A stretch of DNA of 64,000 nucleotides from Humimonas sp964465015. Lineage in GTDB: Bacteria; Gemmatimonadota; Gemmatimonadetes; Palauibacterales; Palauibacteraceae. Position numbers and translations under genes: made by a program. The stretch is taken from contig CAYXHP010000013.1 in the NCBI GenBank assembly GCA_964465015.1, positions 46,241-110,240 of the forward strand, written 5' to 3'. The notes under the pieces are model-generated. The model did not search any database. It saw nothing but the letters and a program-made list of their open reading frames with translations, and was not told the DNA's origin. Shown here in pieces: positions 1 to 9,203 of the stretch. Numbering within the stretch: position 1 is the stretch's first letter; each line of letters starts with the position of its first letter.

Positions 1-1
1 G

Positions 2-1123
2 GTGTCTCCGGGGGTGGCGGAGGAGGGAGAGGGGCGCTTCTGCGTCCAGGTGGCCCTCGAGTCGCTCGATCTGCCGTCCTCGGAGGAGCTTCGGCGCCGC
101 CTCTCGCCGCTCGGCACCTCGCTCATCGTCGTCCGTTCCGGAGACCTGGCGCGGATCCACATCCACGCCGATGAGCCGGCGGCGGTCGACACTCTCCTGG
201 AGCCGCTCGGGACGGTCGCGTCGCGCCGGGTCGAGGACACGCGGACGGGGTGGGTCGGGGCGGCGGCGCGCACGGTCGCCGTGGTGACCGACTCGTCGGC
301 CGACCTGCCCTCCTCCTGGGTGCGGGAGCAGGGCGTCGAGGTCATCCCGCTCCGGGTGCTGGTAGGCGACCGGACCTACCTGGATGGCCGCGACCTGGAC
401 TCCTCCGACGTGCTGCGCTTCCTCCGCGACCCGACCGGGCCCCGCCCCACGACCTCGCAGCCGCCGCCGGGCGACTTCGAGGACGCCTACCGCCGCGCCC
501 TGGAGGCTGGAGCCGAGCGGATCCTGGGCATCTTCCTGGGTTCGGCGGTTTCGGGCACGTTCGGCGCCGCGCGCGCGGCCCTGCGGTCGGTGGGCGAAGG
601 GCGCGGGGTGCTGGTCGATTCGCGCAGCGGCTCGCTCGGCGTGGGACTCCTGGTCGTTCGCGCCGTCGAGCTCCTCGACCAGGGACTCCCGGTCGAAAGG
701 GTGGCGGAGGAGCTGGAGCGGATCCGAAGCCGATCCGATCTGGTATTCACGGTCGAGAGCGTGGAATGGCTCCGGCGTTCGGGCCGGCTGGGGGCGGGCA
801 GGGCGTGGATGGCGCGGATGATGGGCATCGTGCCGGTGCTGCACCTGGATGTGGCCGGGAACGTGGTTCCCCGCGCGAGGGTACGGGGCCACGAAGCGGC
901 GCGCCGGACGATCTTCGATGCGCTCGACGAGGGACTCGCCGGCGCCCGGCGCTATCGGATCGGCGTGGTCCATGCGGGCGTTCCCGATCTGGCCGAATCG
1001 CTGGAACGCGAGGTCCGCGAGCGCTACGATCCGGTGGAGACCTACTGCCGACCCATCACCGCCGTGCTGGCGGCCCACGCCGGCCCCGGCGCTTGGGGCA
1101 TCGCCTATCAGGTGGAGGATTGA
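2..1123 (+). CDS. FakA C-terminal domain fused to DegV/FakB fatty-acid-binding domain (5' partial)
   Basis: The window opens inside this gene, so the N-terminus is missing and the GTG at the first codon is probably internal. Residues about 11-75 resemble the C-terminal domain of the fatty-acid kinase subunit FakA (DAK family), including the motif RIHIHADEP. Residues about 90-373 form a full DegV/FakB domain, with TDSSADLP at its start and the lipid-carboxylate loop GSAVSGTFG. In the known FakAB system FakB holds a fatty acid that FakA phosphorylates to acyl-phosphate for phospholipid synthesis; here both appear to be on one chain. The kinase DhaL part would lie upstream of the window. rsfS follows 66 nt later. 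The DegV call is firm; the fusion partner is inferred from about 65 residues. Confidence 0.85.
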   Translation: MSPGVAEEGEGRFCVQVALESLDLPSSEELRRRLSPLGTSLIVVRSGDLARIHIHADEPAAVDTLLEPLGTVASRRVEDTRTGWVGAAARTVAVVTDSSADLPSSWVREQGVEVIPLRVLVGDRTYLDGRDLDSSDVLRFLRDPTGPRPTTSQPPPGDFEDAYRRALEAGAERILGIFLGSAVSGTFGAARAALRSVGEGRGVLVDSRSGSLGVGLLVVRAVELLDQGLPVERVAEELERIRSRSDLVFTVESVEWLRRSGRLGAGRAWMARMMGIVPVLHLDVAGNVVPRARVRGHEAARRTIFDALDEGLAGARRYRIGVVHAGVPDLAESLEREVRERYDPVETYCRPITAVLAAHAGPGAWGIAYQVED

Positions 1124-1189
1124 TCTGCTGCATCCGATGCACGTGACCCTGGCTCGCGACCGGGAGCGGCTTCCCGGGCTCGGAGGGGC

Positions 1190-1600
1190 ATGACCGAGGG
1201 AGCCGAGTCCACCACCCGAGTCCGGAGCGCGCCGGGCTTCCGACTCGATGACCGGGACACGCCATCCGAGCTGGCCATCCTCGCCGAGGCGGCCCTGGAG
1301 CGGCACGCGAGGGAGCCGGTCTTCCTGGACCTGCGCGGAATCTCCGACGCCACCGACTTCTTCTTCATCCTCTCGGGCGATTCCGACGTCCACACGCGTT
1401 CCATCGCCGAGAATGTCGTGTCGCGCATGGAGGAGGCGGGTCGGAAGCCGGCCGGGATCGAGGGACGTGCGAGCGGACGCTGGATCCTGATCGACTACAT
1501 TGACGTCGTGGTGCACGTCTTCCTGCCACGAGTCCGGGAGTTCTATCGGCTCGAGCAGCTGTGGGGTGATGCTCCCAGGCTGGCGCTGGAGGAGGGATGA
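1190..1600 (+). CDS. rsfS: ribosome silencing factor RsfS (DUF143)
   Basis: This 136-residue protein contains the RsfS/Iojap core, with FLDLRGISDATDFFFILSG at residues about 44-62, SGRWILIDYIDVVVHVF in the middle and the terminal FYRLEQLWGDA motif. The family binds ribosomal protein L14 and blocks 30S-50S joining in stationary phase. An N-terminal extension of about 25 residues is unconserved in appearance. The ATG is preceded by CGGAGGGGC, a good Shine-Dalgarno. Its stop overlaps the ATG of the next gene in an ATGA, so the SPOR lipoprotein is probably translationally coupled. Confidence 0.95.
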   Translation: MTEGAESTTRVRSAPGFRLDDRDTPSELAILAEAALERHAREPVFLDLRGISDATDFFFILSGDSDVHTRSIAENVVSRMEEAGRKPAGIEGRASGRWILIDYIDVVVHVFLPRVREFYRLEQLWGDAPRLALEEG

Positions 1601-3297
1601 GGCGAGGGACGCGGGGAGGCGCCGAGGCCGGGGGGACGAGCCACGCGACGTCGGGGAGCGCGCGGGGACGGTGGCTGCTCACCGCCCTGGCGCTGGCGGC
1701 GGCCGCGGGCTGCTCGCGCGGGGGCGGCGGACCCACGGCGCGCACCATGGGGGACACGGGTGCGTTGCACGGCGTGGCTCTGGTCGTGGGGGCGGAGCTC
1801 GGGGACTGGTCCCTGTTGGCTATCCCGAGGGACGGCGGCAAGGCGACGTCGAGGGATGTCTCCGACCCGACGCACGTCCTGTGGACGGGGACCACCGACC
1901 TCCCGGCCTCCCGGGAGGTCCACGTGCTCGAGGGCCCCACCGTGGTCCTGCGGACCGACCAGGGCGGCGTGTACCGGTACGACCCCAGCATCGACAGCCT
2001 CGAGGCCGTGGGACACGTGGGCACCGGCGCTCGCTGGGGCGCCTGGAGCTCGTACGGTAGCTACGTGGACTCCGCCAGCGGCCGCGTATTGGAGATCGGC
2101 CCGGAGGACTCGTGGGAGTTCCGCCTGTCGGGTCGGCCGAGCTGGGCCAGCCCGGTCGAGGACGGCGGACTCGCCGTCCTCGGGGCCGGGAGCTCGCGCG
2201 GCACCGTGTGGCTGGTGAGCCGGGGCGACTCGGCCCCCTCGAGCCGTACGGCCCCGGGATTCGGAGCCCCGGGGCTCACGACCGCCTGGGGCAAGCGCGT
2301 CGTCCTGAGCGCCCTCGACCGGCGGTCACTCAAGGTCCTCGCGGTGCCATCGCTGACGGATGCCGAGGACATCGGGCTGGGAGGCGCGATGTCGGCCGTG
2401 GCCGCCTCACCCTCGTCGCACGACATCTACGCGGCCCTGTCGGATCCCCCCCGCGTGGTGGCCGTGAACCGGTTCACGCGCGACGCGAAGGTGCTGGCCG
2501 GGCTGGACGCCGCCGTCACGGACCTGAGGCCCGCGGTCCTGGGAGGGTTCCTGCTCGGCCGCGCCACCTCCGGGATCGACTGGATCCCGCTGGCCGGAGG
2601 CTCGTCCCGCCGGGCGAGGGGGGACTGGCGTGGAGACCTCCCCCTCGGCACCCCGGCCGGCTTGGTGCTCCTCTCCCGCGGGGACACGTTGCTGGAGTGG
2701 CGCCCGCAGGCGGACGCGGACCCGAGGCCCGTGGACGCGCCGGCCGGCGACTGGTGGGCCGCCGTGCGCTGGAATCCGGCACCGCCGCCCGTCCGTATGA
2801 CGAGTGTGAGCGGAGACACGACGGGTGCGGCGGACTCGGCGCTGATGGAGCCCCCCGTGGTGGGAGGGGCACCGGCGCCGACGGACACGGGCACCACCCG
2901 GATGGCGGGCCGGCCCGAGGGCGCGGCCACGGACTCCGCTGCGTCGTCGGGCGTGGCCCCGGTCGCTTCGGCCGGCGGAGCTCGGCCGGACTCGACCCGG
3001 CGTGGCCAGGGATCCGAGCTGCATCCCGAGCCCGGCATCTACGCCATCGTGACCTCGGCGCAGGCCGAGTCGGGGGTCCGGAAGCTGCTGTCCGGACTCT
3101 CCGAAGCCGGATATCCGACCGCGCTTCAGCGCTACCTGGACGACGCGGGACAGGCCTGGTACCGGGGCATGGTGGGACCCTTCCCGTCCCGCGAGGAGGC
3201 CGAGGCCGCCGCCCGACAGCTGCGTCGAGAGCGCTCTCTGAAGGTATGGGTGACCGAGATCCGCCCCGGGACCCTGTCGCCGGAGACCTCTCCCTGA
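1597..3297 (+). CDS. predicted lipoprotein with propeller-like region and C-terminal SPOR domain
   Basis: This 566-residue protein has an Arg-rich N-terminus, a hydrophobic stretch and a lipobox ending in AAAAGC, with the lipidated Cys at about residue 39. Residues about 55-400 show repeated short beta-rich units, often with a Trp and Gly-Asp turns, resembling a beta-propeller without clear metal or catalytic residues. A low-complexity Ala/Gly/Thr/Pro linker covers about 405-475. The last 80 residues (from GIYAIVTSA to VWVTEI) match the SPOR fold, which binds denuded peptidoglycan glycan strands at division sites. The ATG overlaps the rsfS stop, and the next SPOR protein starts 7 nt after this stop. 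The function is unknown; a role in envelope or division biology is inferred from the SPOR domain. Confidence 0.75.
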   Translation: MRRGTRGGAEAGGTSHATSGSARGRWLLTALALAAAAGCSRGGGGPTARTMGDTGALHGVALVVGAELGDWSLLAIPRDGGKATSRDVSDPTHVLWTGTTDLPASREVHVLEGPTVVLRTDQGGVYRYDPSIDSLEAVGHVGTGARWGAWSSYGSYVDSASGRVLEIGPEDSWEFRLSGRPSWASPVEDGGLAVLGAGSSRGTVWLVSRGDSAPSSRTAPGFGAPGLTTAWGKRVVLSALDRRSLKVLAVPSLTDAEDIGLGGAMSAVAASPSSHDIYAALSDPPRVVAVNRFTRDAKVLAGLDAAVTDLRPAVLGGFLLGRATSGIDWIPLAGGSSRRARGDWRGDLPLGTPAGLVLLSRGDTLLEWRPQADADPRPVDAPAGDWWAAVRWNPAPPPVRMTSVSGDTTGAADSALMEPPVVGGAPAPTDTGTTRMAGRPEGAATDSAASSGVAPVASAGGARPDSTRRGQGSELHPEPGIYAIVTSAQAESGVRKLLSGLSEAGYPTALQRYLDDAGQAWYRGMVGPFPSREEAEAAARQLRRERSLKVWVTEIRPGTLSPETSP

Positions 3298-3304
3298 GGG
3301 AGCC

Positions 3305-4774
3305 GTGACGGGCCCGGCGGACGAGGCACGCCCCGGCCTCCTGGAACGCCTCCCCGAGGGCGGGGCCTTCCTCCTCCTGACCGTGGCGCCCGGGGACGAC
3401 CCCGACGAAGCCGCCGCGGAGGCCCTCCGGGCGGCGATGAGGGTCGGTTCGGCGCGTCCTCACACGATGCTGGCCGGCGTCGGACCGCCGGGCGCGGCGC
3501 TCGACCGCTGCCTCGAGGCCACGGGTCCGGGCCTCGAGGCGGTCTACCGGGGTGAGGCCACGCTGGCCGAGGTGGCGACCCCCGTGCCCGGCGGCCGCCT
3601 GGTCTATCTTCCCTCCGGCGTGCAGCGAGAGGAGGAGGACGGGGAGGCCGGGGCGTCCGGCGACGTCGCCCCGCGGGCCAGGCGTCTGGCGGAGGTCCTG
3701 CGCCGGGGACGCGCGACACTGGTCCTTCTCCTGGAGGAGGCGGCGGCGGGGCGCCTGGAGGCGGAGGGCGACCTGACCCTCTCGGCCGCCGAGGCGGTTC
3801 GGCGGCTCGAGGCGGAGGCCGGCCAGCCCGAGGCGCCGCCGACGGACGGCTCGGCGCCGGCCGCGGGGGCGGAGGGCCGATCGGACAGCGAGACGGCCGG
3901 GCCGGGATCCGCCGCGGCCGACCCTGCTGACGGGGGTGCCGACCGCGCCCCGGGGAGCGGCTGGAGCCGGCGTCGCCGCGGCTCGCCCGCGGGCAGGATC
4001 GTCGGGGTCGCTCTCGTGGCGGCGGGCGTGGTGGCCGGGGCCTGGCTGGTCACGCGAGCCTTCGGGCGCGCCGAGCCGGAGAGCGGCGTTCCCGCCCGCA
4101 CGACCGCCGGGAGCGGTGGGGGTAGGCCGGCTTCCTCCGACCCGGGCAGAGAGACACATGGGCCGCATCCGGCGGAGACGCCCGCGGCGGCCGACCGGAC
4201 GCCAACGGGCGTGGGATCCGGGAACGCCTCGACCGCTCCCGCCAGGGTCGGGCCGACCCTCGAAGCGCGGGCCGAGCAGGCGCCGGCTCTGCCCTATTCC
4301 GTGCTGATCGCGAGCTATTCGACCAAGGACGATGCCGCCCACCGGGCGCAGCGCTGGTCCGCGGACGACGGCATCCTGTACGTGGTCGCGCCGACGCCCG
4401 TCCAGGGCCGGATCTACTACCGCGTCCTCGCGGGTGCGCTCCCCGATCGGGGGAGCGCGTCCCGGCTCATGGACCGTCTGGTGGCCCTGGGCCGGAAGGA
4501 GCAGGCGAGCGCGTGGGACGTGCGGCCCGCCTCGCTCGCCTTCCGATTGGGGGTGCGCGCCACCAGGCGGGAAGCGGCCGCGCGCGCGGACTCGGCCGCG
4601 GCCGAGGGGATTCCGGCCTACGTGCTGCCGGCGGCGGCGGCGGGTGATACCGCGTGGCAGGTGTACGCCGGGGCGTTCGAGTCCGGGGATGCGGGAGCGG
4701 CGCTGGCCCGGATGCTGGCCCGGGCCGGCGAAGACACCACACTGGTGACGAGGCGGGGGACGACGGGACGATGA
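3305..4774 (+). CDS. single-pass membrane protein with degenerate ParA/CpsD-like domain and two SPOR-like repeats
   Basis: The GTG start lies 7 nt after the previous stop. Residues about 10-110 keep the pattern of a CpsD/MinD-type ATPase (hydrophobic strand, then GPGLEAVYRGEATLAEV and a GRLVYLPSG strand), but no Walker A glycine-lysine loop can be seen, so it is probably a pseudo-ATPase. A transmembrane helix (IVGVALVAAGVVAGAWLV) lies at about 231-249, followed by a low-complexity linker. The C-terminus has one SPOR-like unit beginning PYSVLIASYSTKDDA and a second shorter one containing VYAGAFESGDAGAA. The stop overlaps the smc ATG in ATGA. The topology would put the pseudo-ATPase in the cytoplasm and the SPOR part in the periplasm. 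The pseudo-ATPase assignment is an inference from pattern only. Confidence 0.75.
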   Translation: MTGPADEARPGLLERLPEGGAFLLLTVAPGDDPDEAAAEALRAAMRVGSARPHTMLAGVGPPGAALDRCLEATGPGLEAVYRGEATLAEVATPVPGGRLVYLPSGVQREEEDGEAGASGDVAPRARRLAEVLRRGRATLVLLLEEAAAGRLEAEGDLTLSAAEAVRRLEAEAGQPEAPPTDGSAPAAGAEGRSDSETAGPGSAAADPADGGADRAPGSGWSRRRRGSPAGRIVGVALVAAGVVAGAWLVTRAFGRAEPESGVPARTTAGSGGGRPASSDPGRETHGPHPAETPAAADRTPTGVGSGNASTAPARVGPTLEARAEQAPALPYSVLIASYSTKDDAAHRAQRWSADDGILYVVAPTPVQGRIYYRVLAGALPDRGSASRLMDRLVALGRKEQASAWDVRPASLAFRLGVRATRREAAARADSAAAEGIPAYVLPAAAAGDTAWQVYAGAFESGDAGAALARMLARAGEDTTLVTRRGTTGR

Positions 4775-7700
4775 AGATCCAGAAGCTCACCCTCCAGGGA
4801 TTCAAGTCGTTCGCGGACCGCACCGAGGTGAAGCTGCACGACGGGATCACCGCCGTGGTGGGACCGAACGGGTGCGGCAAGTCCAACATCTCCGATGCGC
4901 TGCGCTGGGTGCTCGGAGAGCAGCGCCCCTCGGCCATCCGGGGCGCCCGCATGGAGGAAGCGATCTTCGGCGGAACGGCGCAGCGGAGCCCGATCTCCCG
5001 CGCCGAGGTTTCGCTCACGATCCTCAACGACGATGGCGCGCTGGCCGTGCCGTACCGGGAGGTCGTGATCGGCCGGACGGTCTATCGCGGAGGGGAGAGC
5101 GAATACCGGCTGAACGGCGAGGTCGTGCGTCTGCGCGACATCCAGGACCTGTGCCGCGATACCGGCCTCGGGGCCACCGAGTACTCGGTGATCGAGAACC
5201 GCATGGTGGACGCGATCCTGAGCGACCGGGCCGAGGAGAGGCGGGCGTTGTTCGAAGAGGCCGCCGAGATCGGCCGCTACAAGGACCGGCGCCGCACCGC
5301 GCTCCGCCGGCTCGAGCAGGCGCAGGGGGACCTGGACAGGCTCGAGGACGTGATCGCCGAGGTCGGCACCAAGGTCCGGTCCCTGGCCCAGCAGCGCGGT
5401 CGAGCCGAGCGCCACCGCGAGTACCGTGAGCGGCTCCTGCGGTTGGAGGTGGCCGTGGCCGGGGCACGGCTCGAGGACCTGGGCCGCTCCATCGAGCGGC
5501 GCGAGACCGAGCTCCAGGAGCTCCGCCGTCGCCAGCCGGGCGAGGAGGGACAACTCCGCACGAGGGAGACCGAGGCCGAGGCTCTCCGCGTTCGCATCGC
5601 GGAGGCGGAGCGCGAACGGGCCGTACGGGCTCGAGAGCTGGCCGGCGTGCGCGAGCGCATCGAGGAGCTCGAGCGGCAGAGGCTGGTGTCCGGCGAGCGC
5701 GGCTCGGCCGCCGAGCGACGCATCGAGGCCACGGGCCAGGAGCTCGAGGACCTGGCCGGGCGCCGGCGGGAGCTCGAGCAGGAGGCCGGTCGCCTGGAGG
5801 AGACGACGGCCGGCGAGGAGGCCGAGCTCGCTGGCCTCAGGGAGCGGGAGGCGGAGCTGGAGCGCCGCGCCTCCGAGCTGACGTCGGGCCGGGACGAGGC
5901 CCGGCGCGCCGAGGAGGAGGCGGAAGAGCGGGCCGGCTCGCTGGGCCGGGAGGTCCGCCTGCGAGAGGCCGAAGAGGAGGCGCGCGAGGAGCGGATCGCC
6001 GAGCGCGCGGCGGAGCTCGAGCGGCGCCGGGCGGAGCTGGGGGAATTGGGGGAGCGGGCCGGCCTCCGCGCCTCGGAGCTCGAGGAGGCCCGCCGGCGGG
6101 CCGGGGAAGCCGCGGCGCGCGCCGCCGAGCTCTCGGAGCAGCACGACGGCGCCGGCCGCGAGGCGACGGTGCGGCGCGAGGAGCTGCGCGGTCTGCGTGA
6201 GCGGCTCGCCGCGGCCGAGGGCGAGCTCGCGTCGGAGCGGGCCCGGTCCGCCGGTCTCGAGAGTCTCCTGGCCTCGGGCGGCGACGTCCCGGCGCCCGTG
6301 GCGGACCTGCTGGAGCACGGCGGGGAGATCCCCGGCCTGAGGGGCCTCCTGGCCGACTCCATCTCCGTGTCGGCCGAGCTGGCGCCGGCCGTCGAGGCCG
6401 CGCTCGGCGGCTACCTGCACGGAATCCTGGTGGACGACTGGGACACCGTGCGGGCCGTGCGGGAACGGCTCGAGGGGAGCGGCGAGGAGGGTGTCCTGCT
6501 GTTGCCGCTGGACCCGGGGCCGCGCGGGCCGGGACCCGATGCGGCGCAGGGCCGGGGTCGCCCCCTCGCCGAGCTGGTCGAGGCTCGCAGCCCCGGAGCC
6601 ACTTGGGTGGACGCCCTCCTGGCCGGCGTGCGGCTCGATGCGAGCGGCGAGCTGTACCCGGCGGGCCGGAGCTGGGTGGGATCCGATGGCAGCGGCGAAG
6701 ACCGGTGGGGGGCCGTCCGTCTGGGTCAGCCCGCGACGGCGCGGGGTACGGTCCGTCGCCGCGCCGAGCTCGAGGAGGCGCGGGCGGCGGCGGCGGCCGC
6801 CGCCGAGCGGGCCGCGTCGTTGCGCGCAGAGGTCGCCGGAGCCGAAGCGCGCGTCGAGACCGCGGCGAGGCGCGAGGCCGAGGTCGCCGAGGCGGCCGCG
6901 GGGGGCGCCCGGCGGGCGCGCGAGGCCGGCGACACCGCCGAGGGAGCGGCCGCCCGACACGAGCGCGTCGCGCGCGAGCGAGAAGAGGCGGCCGCCCGGA
7001 TCGAGGAGCTCGAGGCCGCCCTTCGGGAGGCCCACGCGCGGCGCATGGAGGGTGAGGAGAAGCTGGCCGAGCTCCGCGCCGCCCGCGACGAGGCCTCCGA
7101 CGGGCTGGCCGGAGTGCGCGAGCGCTCCCGCCAGGCCCGCGTCTCGGCGGAGGAGGCACGTGGGCGGTTGCACGAGCTCCAGCTCGAGCTGGCACGCCGG
7201 GAGTCGGAGCTGGCCGGGGCCCGGGAGCGCCTCGAGCGCGTGCGGGCCACTCTCCGGGAGCAGGAGGAGCGCCGCCGGAGACTGGAGGAGGAGCGAAGCG
7301 CGGAGCGGGAGGCGCTCGAGTCCTCCACGCGGCGCGGAGAGCAGGCGGCGGAAGGACTGGCGGAGCTCGTCGAGGAGCGCGGCCGGATGGAGGAGCGCGT
7401 GACCGAGGCGGAGGCGCTCCTCGGCGCGCGGCGCCAGGAGCTCGAGGAGCTCGAGCAGGGACTGCGCGAGGTGCGCCGCTCCGAGCGTGAGCACGCAGAG
7501 CACCGCCACCGGCTGGAGCTGGAGCTGGCGGAAATGCGCGGCAAGCGGACCTCGATCCGCGAGCGCGTGGAGGCCGAGTGGGAGGAGACGCTCGAGGAGC
7601 TCGTGGAGCGAGCCGAACCGATGGACGAGGGAGGGCCGGACGAGTGGTCGAGCGAGCTCGAGGACGTGCGGCGCAAGCTGGCCCGGCTCGGCCCGGTCAA

Positions 7701-8304
7701 TCTCCTGGCCGCCGAGGAATACGACGAAGAGAAGGAGCGGCTGGACTTCCTCACCGCGCAGCGTGACGACCTCGAGGGGGCGCGGGACGACCTGCACTCG
7801 TCGATCCGGCGGATCAACTCCGAGGCCTCCCGGGCCTTTCAGTCCACCTTCGAGCAGGTCCGCGACAACTTCCAGCGCACCTTCACGAGCCTGTTCGAGG
7901 GCGGGCAGTGCGACCTGTGGCTCGAGGATCCCGAGGACCCACTGGACTCGCCGATCGAGATCTCCGCGAGCCCACGGGGGAAGCGCACGCAGCGCATCCA
8001 CCTCCTGTCGGGAGGGGAGCGGGCGCTCACGGCGCTCTCGCTGCTCTTCGCCATCTACCTGGCCAAACCGAGCCCCTTCTGCATCATGGACGAGGTGGAT
8101 GCGCCGCTGGATGAGACCAACATTGGTCGCTTCGCCCAGATGCTCGAGCGATTCAAGGAGGACACGCAGTTCATCGTCATCACCCACAACCCCCGCACCA
8201 TCGAGGCGGCCGACTGGATCTACGGGGTGACAATGCAGGAGCCGGGTGTCTCCTCCGTGGTCGGTGTGGAGTTCAGGGGGCTCCCGGCGGGGCAGGTGGC
8301 GTGA
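4771..8304 (+). CDS. smc: chromosome segregation protein SMC
   Basis: This 1177-residue SMC ATPase compacts and segregates chromosomes, normally with ScpA and ScpB, which are not in this window. The Walker A loop GPNGCGKSN is at residues 31-39. The hinge is about 510-660 (from VADLLEHGGEIPGLRGLLAD), flanked by two long Glu/Arg/Ala-rich coiled coils. The signature LLSGGERALTAL is near residue 1078 and Walker B CIMDEVDAPLDE near 1103. I chose the ATG at 4771, which overlaps the previous stop, because the conserved MKIQKLTLQGFKSF begins there; the frame is open upstream to 4654 but that part has no SMC match. The stop overlaps the next GTG. Confidence 0.97.
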   Translation: MKIQKLTLQGFKSFADRTEVKLHDGITAVVGPNGCGKSNISDALRWVLGEQRPSAIRGARMEEAIFGGTAQRSPISRAEVSLTILNDDGALAVPYREVVIGRTVYRGGESEYRLNGEVVRLRDIQDLCRDTGLGATEYSVIENRMVDAILSDRAEERRALFEEAAEIGRYKDRRRTALRRLEQAQGDLDRLEDVIAEVGTKVRSLAQQRGRAERHREYRERLLRLEVAVAGARLEDLGRSIERRETELQELRRRQPGEEGQLRTRETEAEALRVRIAEAERERAVRARELAGVRERIEELERQRLVSGERGSAAERRIEATGQELEDLAGRRRELEQEAGRLEETTAGEEAELAGLREREAELERRASELTSGRDEARRAEEEAEERAGSLGREVRLREAEEEAREERIAERAAELERRRAELGELGERAGLRASELEEARRRAGEAAARAAELSEQHDGAGREATVRREELRGLRERLAAAEGELASERARSAGLESLLASGGDVPAPVADLLEHGGEIPGLRGLLADSISVSAELAPAVEAALGGYLHGILVDDWDTVRAVRERLEGSGEEGVLLLPLDPGPRGPGPDAAQGRGRPLAELVEARSPGATWVDALLAGVRLDASGELYPAGRSWVGSDGSGEDRWGAVRLGQPATARGTVRRRAELEEARAAAAAAAERAASLRAEVAGAEARVETAARREAEVAEAAAGGARRAREAGDTAEGAAARHERVAREREEAAARIEELEAALREAHARRMEGEEKLAELRAARDEASDGLAGVRERSRQARVSAEEARGRLHELQLELARRESELAGARERLERVRATLREQEERRRRLEEERSAEREALESSTRRGEQAAEGLAELVEERGRMEERVTEAEALLGARRQELEELEQGLREVRRSEREHAEHRHRLELELAEMRGKRTSIRERVEAEWEETLEELVERAEPMDEGGPDEWSSELEDVRRKLARLGPVNLLAAEEYDEEKERLDFLTAQRDDLEGARDDLHSSIRRINSEASRAFQSTFEQVRDNFQRTFTSLFEGGQCDLWLEDPEDPLDSPIEISASPRGKRTQRIHLLSGGERALTALSLLFAIYLAKPSPFCIMDEVDAPLDETNIGRFAQMLERFKEDTQFIVITHNPRTIEAADWIYGVTMQEPGVSSVVGVEFRGLPAGQVA

Positions 8305-9092
8305 GCCGCCTGGTCGTGGTCGGCTGCGGCACCGTGGTCCCCGAGCCGGACCGGGCCTGCTCGAGCTACTGGCTCGAGGTCGGCGGGGGACGCCTGCTGC
8401 TCGACTGCGGTCCGGGCGCGGTGCAGGCCATGGCCCGCCTCGGCCTGCCCTGGGCGCAGATCACGGACCTGGTGATCACGCACTTCCACGCCGACCACGT
8501 GGGCGCCCTCCCGGGTCTGTTCTTCTCGCTCCGGCACGGCGTGTTTCCGGCGCGGCGGGAGCGGCTCGCGGTCTGGGGCCCGCCGGGCACGCGCATCCTG
8601 TTCGAGGGTCTCGCGGCGGCCCTCGGGGACTTCCTCCTCGACCCGGGTTTCCCGGTCGATCTGCGGGAGCTGCGGCCGGGCGACCGGGGGGAGCTGGCGT
8701 GCGGCGCCGTGCTCGCGGCGCACAAGACCGAGCACACGGATGAGAGCCAGGCCGTACGTGTGGACGGTCCCGATGCCGCGGTGGGCTACACCGGCGACAC
8801 CGGGCCGATGCCCGGGCTGGCGGACTTCATGGCCGGCGTGGATCTGCTGGTGAGCGAGTGCTCGCTCACGGACGAGCAGGTGGGCGACAATCATCTCTCC
8901 CCCTCGCGCGTGGCCGAGCTGGCGCATGGAGCCCGCCCGGGCGTGCTGCTTCTCACGCACGTGTATCCGCAAGTGCGTGAGCGCTTCGACGTGCCGTCGC
9001 TGGTGGCCGCCGCTGGTTGGGAGGGAGACACGCGGCTGGCGTCGGAGGGCCTGTCGATCGAGCTTCCCGGGAGTCCCGGCCGGCGCGAGTGA
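8301..9092 (+). CDS. MBL-fold metallohydrolase, ribonuclease Z-like
   Basis: This 263-residue metallo-beta-lactamase-fold protein carries the metal motif THFHADHVG at residues about 60-68, further candidate ligands in CAAHKTEHTDES-like and GYTGDTG segments, a DNHLSPSRVAELA motif and the late His in LLLTHVYP. These resemble RNase Z/ElaC-like and related hydrolases. It is shorter than canonical RNase Z and I cannot see the typical exosite arm, so tRNA 3' processing is not established. The GTG start overlaps the smc stop in GTGA, so it is probably co-translated with smc. Confidence 0.85.
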   Translation: MSRLVVVGCGTVVPEPDRACSSYWLEVGGGRLLLDCGPGAVQAMARLGLPWAQITDLVITHFHADHVGALPGLFFSLRHGVFPARRERLAVWGPPGTRILFEGLAAALGDFLLDPGFPVDLRELRPGDRGELACGAVLAAHKTEHTDESQAVRVDGPDAAVGYTGDTGPMPGLADFMAGVDLLVSECSLTDEQVGDNHLSPSRVAELAHGARPGVLLLTHVYPQVRERFDVPSLVAAAGWEGDTRLASEGLSIELPGSPGRRE

Positions 9093-9203
9093 GCCGCGTG
9101 CGTCCGGGAGGGGAGCGGGGGACGGGAATCGTCTGAGACGAGGTGAGGTCCGCGGCGTCCCGACCGAGGCCGCGGCGCCACAGCTTCCAGGAGTCATACG
9201 AGC

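Noticed and set aside
4618..8187. A 1189-codon open frame on the minus strand opposite smc
   Set aside because: Its Leu/Arg/Ala/Pro/His-rich product mirrors the Glu/Ala/Arg coiled coil of SMC in antisense, with no family motif; long antisense frames are expected in GC-rich DNA.
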